Shown: positions 6,229 through 7,184 of the stretch, piece by piece
How the letters are laid out: every line of letters begins with the position of its first letter
Numbering within the stretch: the stretch's first letter is position 1
Source: JAEZFI01 sp044508215
Lineage (GTDB): Bacteria > Actinomycetota > Acidimicrobiia > Acidimicrobiales > Microtrichaceae
Assembly: GCA_044508215.1 (NCBI GenBank)
Contig: JBIQID010000142.1
Coordinates: 1-7,184 of the forward strand
Reading direction: 5' to 3'
DNA length: 7,184 bases
Notes under the pieces: model-generated
Seen by the model: the letters and a program-made list of their open reading frames with translations, nothing else
The model's database searches: none
What the model was told of the DNA's origin: nothing
Program-made: the position numbers and the translations under genes

Positions 6229-6630
6229 ATGACCATCCCGCCCGAACAGCTCGCCGACCACGTCGAGCTGGTCCAGACCGCGTCCCGGTACGGGAACCTC
6301 ATCGACCACCAGGAGTGGCACCGGCTCGGGGAGGTGCTCGCTCCGGACATCGTCTTCGACCTCACCGGCATCGGCCGGGGGGTGCTCGAAGGGCTCCCCG
6401 AGGTGCAGCGCTACATGGAGCACGATGCCATCCACCCCGCTGCGCACCTCGTCTCGAACGTGACCATCGACGAGCTCGACGGCGACGTCGCACGCCTCAC
6501 CTGCCGCCTCCTGGCCGTGCAGGGTGACGGAACGGTCATCGCGGGCGAGTACCAGGACCGCGCCCGCCGCACGCCCGAGGGCTGGCGCTTCGATCGGCGC
6601 GCGTTCACCTACGTTCGCCGCACCGGCTGA
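6229..6630 (+). CDS. SnoaL-like / NTF2-fold family protein
   Basis: This is a small protein of 133 aa, the usual size for a single cone-shaped NTF2-like domain (SnoaL_4 type, relatives of scytalone dehydratase, limonene epoxide hydrolase and ketosteroid isomerase). The pattern is visible: a helix with ASRYGNLIDHQEW (18-30, candidate acid D26), the LAPDIVFDLTGIGRG stretch (37-51), EGLPEVQRYME (54-64), AAHLVSNVTIDELDGD (71-86, candidate base H73), and a C-terminal sheet ending in WRFDRRAFTYVRR. The family includes isomerases, dehydratases, hydrolases and non-enzymatic binders, so the activity is not fixed. The ATG at 6229 is 7 nt after the upstream stop. Its only ribosome site is the weak TGAGG (6219-6223), which overlaps that stop and suggests translational coupling to the FAD gene. 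The next gene follows after 10 bp. The position between an FAD oxidoreductase and an SDR suggests it acts on a shared small-molecule intermediate. Confidence 0.88.
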   Translation: MTIPPEQLADHVELVQTASRYGNLIDHQEWHRLGEVLAPDIVFDLTGIGRGVLEGLPEVQRYMEHDAIHPAAHLVSNVTIDELDGDVARLTCRLLAVQGDGTVIAGEYQDRARRTPEGWRFDRRAFTYVRRTG

Positions 6631-6640
6631 GGAGGTCGAG

Positions 6641-7184
6641 ATGGCACAGCTCGAAGGACGCGTCGCACTCGTGACCGGCGCAGGACGCGGAGTGGGGCGA
6701 GGGATCGCCCAGCGGCTCGCCGCCGATGGAGCGGTCGTCGCGGTGAACTACCGGCGTGACGAGGAGTCCGCTCAGCGCACCGTGGAGGAGATCCGCGCTG
6801 CGGGTGGCACCGCCGATGCCTACCAGGGGTCCGTCGACCGCTGGGAGGACTGCGAGGCGATGGTCGGCCGCATCCTCGGCGACCACGGGAAGGTCGACAT
6901 CCTCGTGAACAACGGCGGCATCGCGTCTCGAGGTGCCACCGTCGTCGACACCGACCCGGACGAGTTCCAGCGGCTCTTCGCCACGCATGCCCTCGGGCCG
7001 TCGATGCTCGCCAAGCTGCTCGTGCCCCAGATGCGCGAGCTGGACCGCGCCGACATCGTGATGATCTCGAGCGTCACCGTGGAGAGCGCTCCGAAGGGCA
7101 GCGCGCCGTACACGATGGCGAAGGCCGCGATGGAGACGCTCGCGCGCACGCTCGCCGTGGAGGAGCGGAACCACGGCATCCGGG
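6641..7184 (+). CDS. Short-chain dehydrogenase/reductase (SDR), partial at window end
   Basis: The product is an NAD(P)-dependent oxidoreductase of the classical SDR type. The first 181 residues of about 250 are present, and the window ends before the stop. The cofactor motif TGAGRGVG spans 12-19. Strand 2 ends VNYRRDE without an acidic residue directly after it, which favours NADP(H). NNGG (90-93) stands for the usual NNAG. The catalytic Ser is S144 (in MISSVTV), and Y157 and K161 form the YxxxK motif (YTMAK). The fourth tetrad position, normally Asn 41 residues before the Tyr, is H116 (in FATHALGP). The fold and the other catalytic residues look intact, so activity is likely but may be altered. 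The ATG has a strong GGAGG (6631-6635) with a 5-nt spacer and starts 10 nt after the SnoaL-like gene, so it is the third gene of the operon. A role in oxidising or reducing a hydroxyl or keto group of the cluster substrate is inferred. Confidence 0.93.
   Translation, partial: MAQLEGRVALVTGAGRGVGRGIAQRLAADGAVVAVNYRRDEESAQRTVEEIRAAGGTADAYQGSVDRWEDCEAMVGRILGDHGKVDILVNNGGIASRGATVVDTDPDEFQRLFATHALGPSMLAKLLVPQMRELDRADIVMISSVTVESAPKGSAPYTMAKAAMETLARTLAVEERNHGIR

Overview
This is a GC-rich (about 70% by eye) bacterial chromosomal segment with dense, short-spaced genes, Shine-Dalgarno sites, GTG starts and TAnnnT-type -10 boxes. That pattern points to an actinobacterium. An acidimicrobial or mycobacterium-like lineage would fit the gene content, but no marker gene here fixes the taxonomy.

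Layout, left to right. Bases 1-237 are a non-coding tandem repeat: a 106-bp unit in just over two copies, each holding two copies of a 19-nt hairpin motif. Next is a minus-strand MtfA-like (M90) zinc peptidase (291-1046), with a GC hairpin just past its stop. A 95-bp divergent spacer separates it from a plus-strand FadD19-like acyl-CoA synthetase (1142-2782). This converges, across 18 bp, on a minus-strand metal-dependent amidohydrolase of the Amidohydro_2 type (2801-3994). A minus-strand TetR-family regulator (4083-4739) lies upstream of the amidohydrolase in the same direction. Across a 108-bp divergent spacer starts a tight plus-strand operon: a CrtI/phytoene-desaturase-type FAD oxidoreductase (4848-6221), a SnoaL/NTF2-like small protein (6229-6630) and a short-chain dehydrogenase (from 6641, cut by the window end).

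How the genes may work together. A CoA ligase, an FAD oxidoreductase, an SDR, an NTF2-fold protein, an amidohydrolase and a KstR2-like TetR repressor together look like a catabolic cluster for a lipophilic or cyclic carboxylic acid (steroid-, terpenoid- or aromatic-like). The substrate cannot be read from the sequence. An 18-bp imperfect palindrome between the start of the FAD-oxidoreductase operon and its predicted -10 box is a good candidate operator for the divergent TetR regulator. The peptidase and the repeat array on the left look unrelated to this cluster.

The points most worth a second look are the palindrome-bearing 106-bp repeat, the TetR operator, the SDR whose NSYK-tetrad Asn position holds His, and the substrate of the cluster. 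I see no RNA genes, CRISPR arrays, insertion sequences or phage genes.
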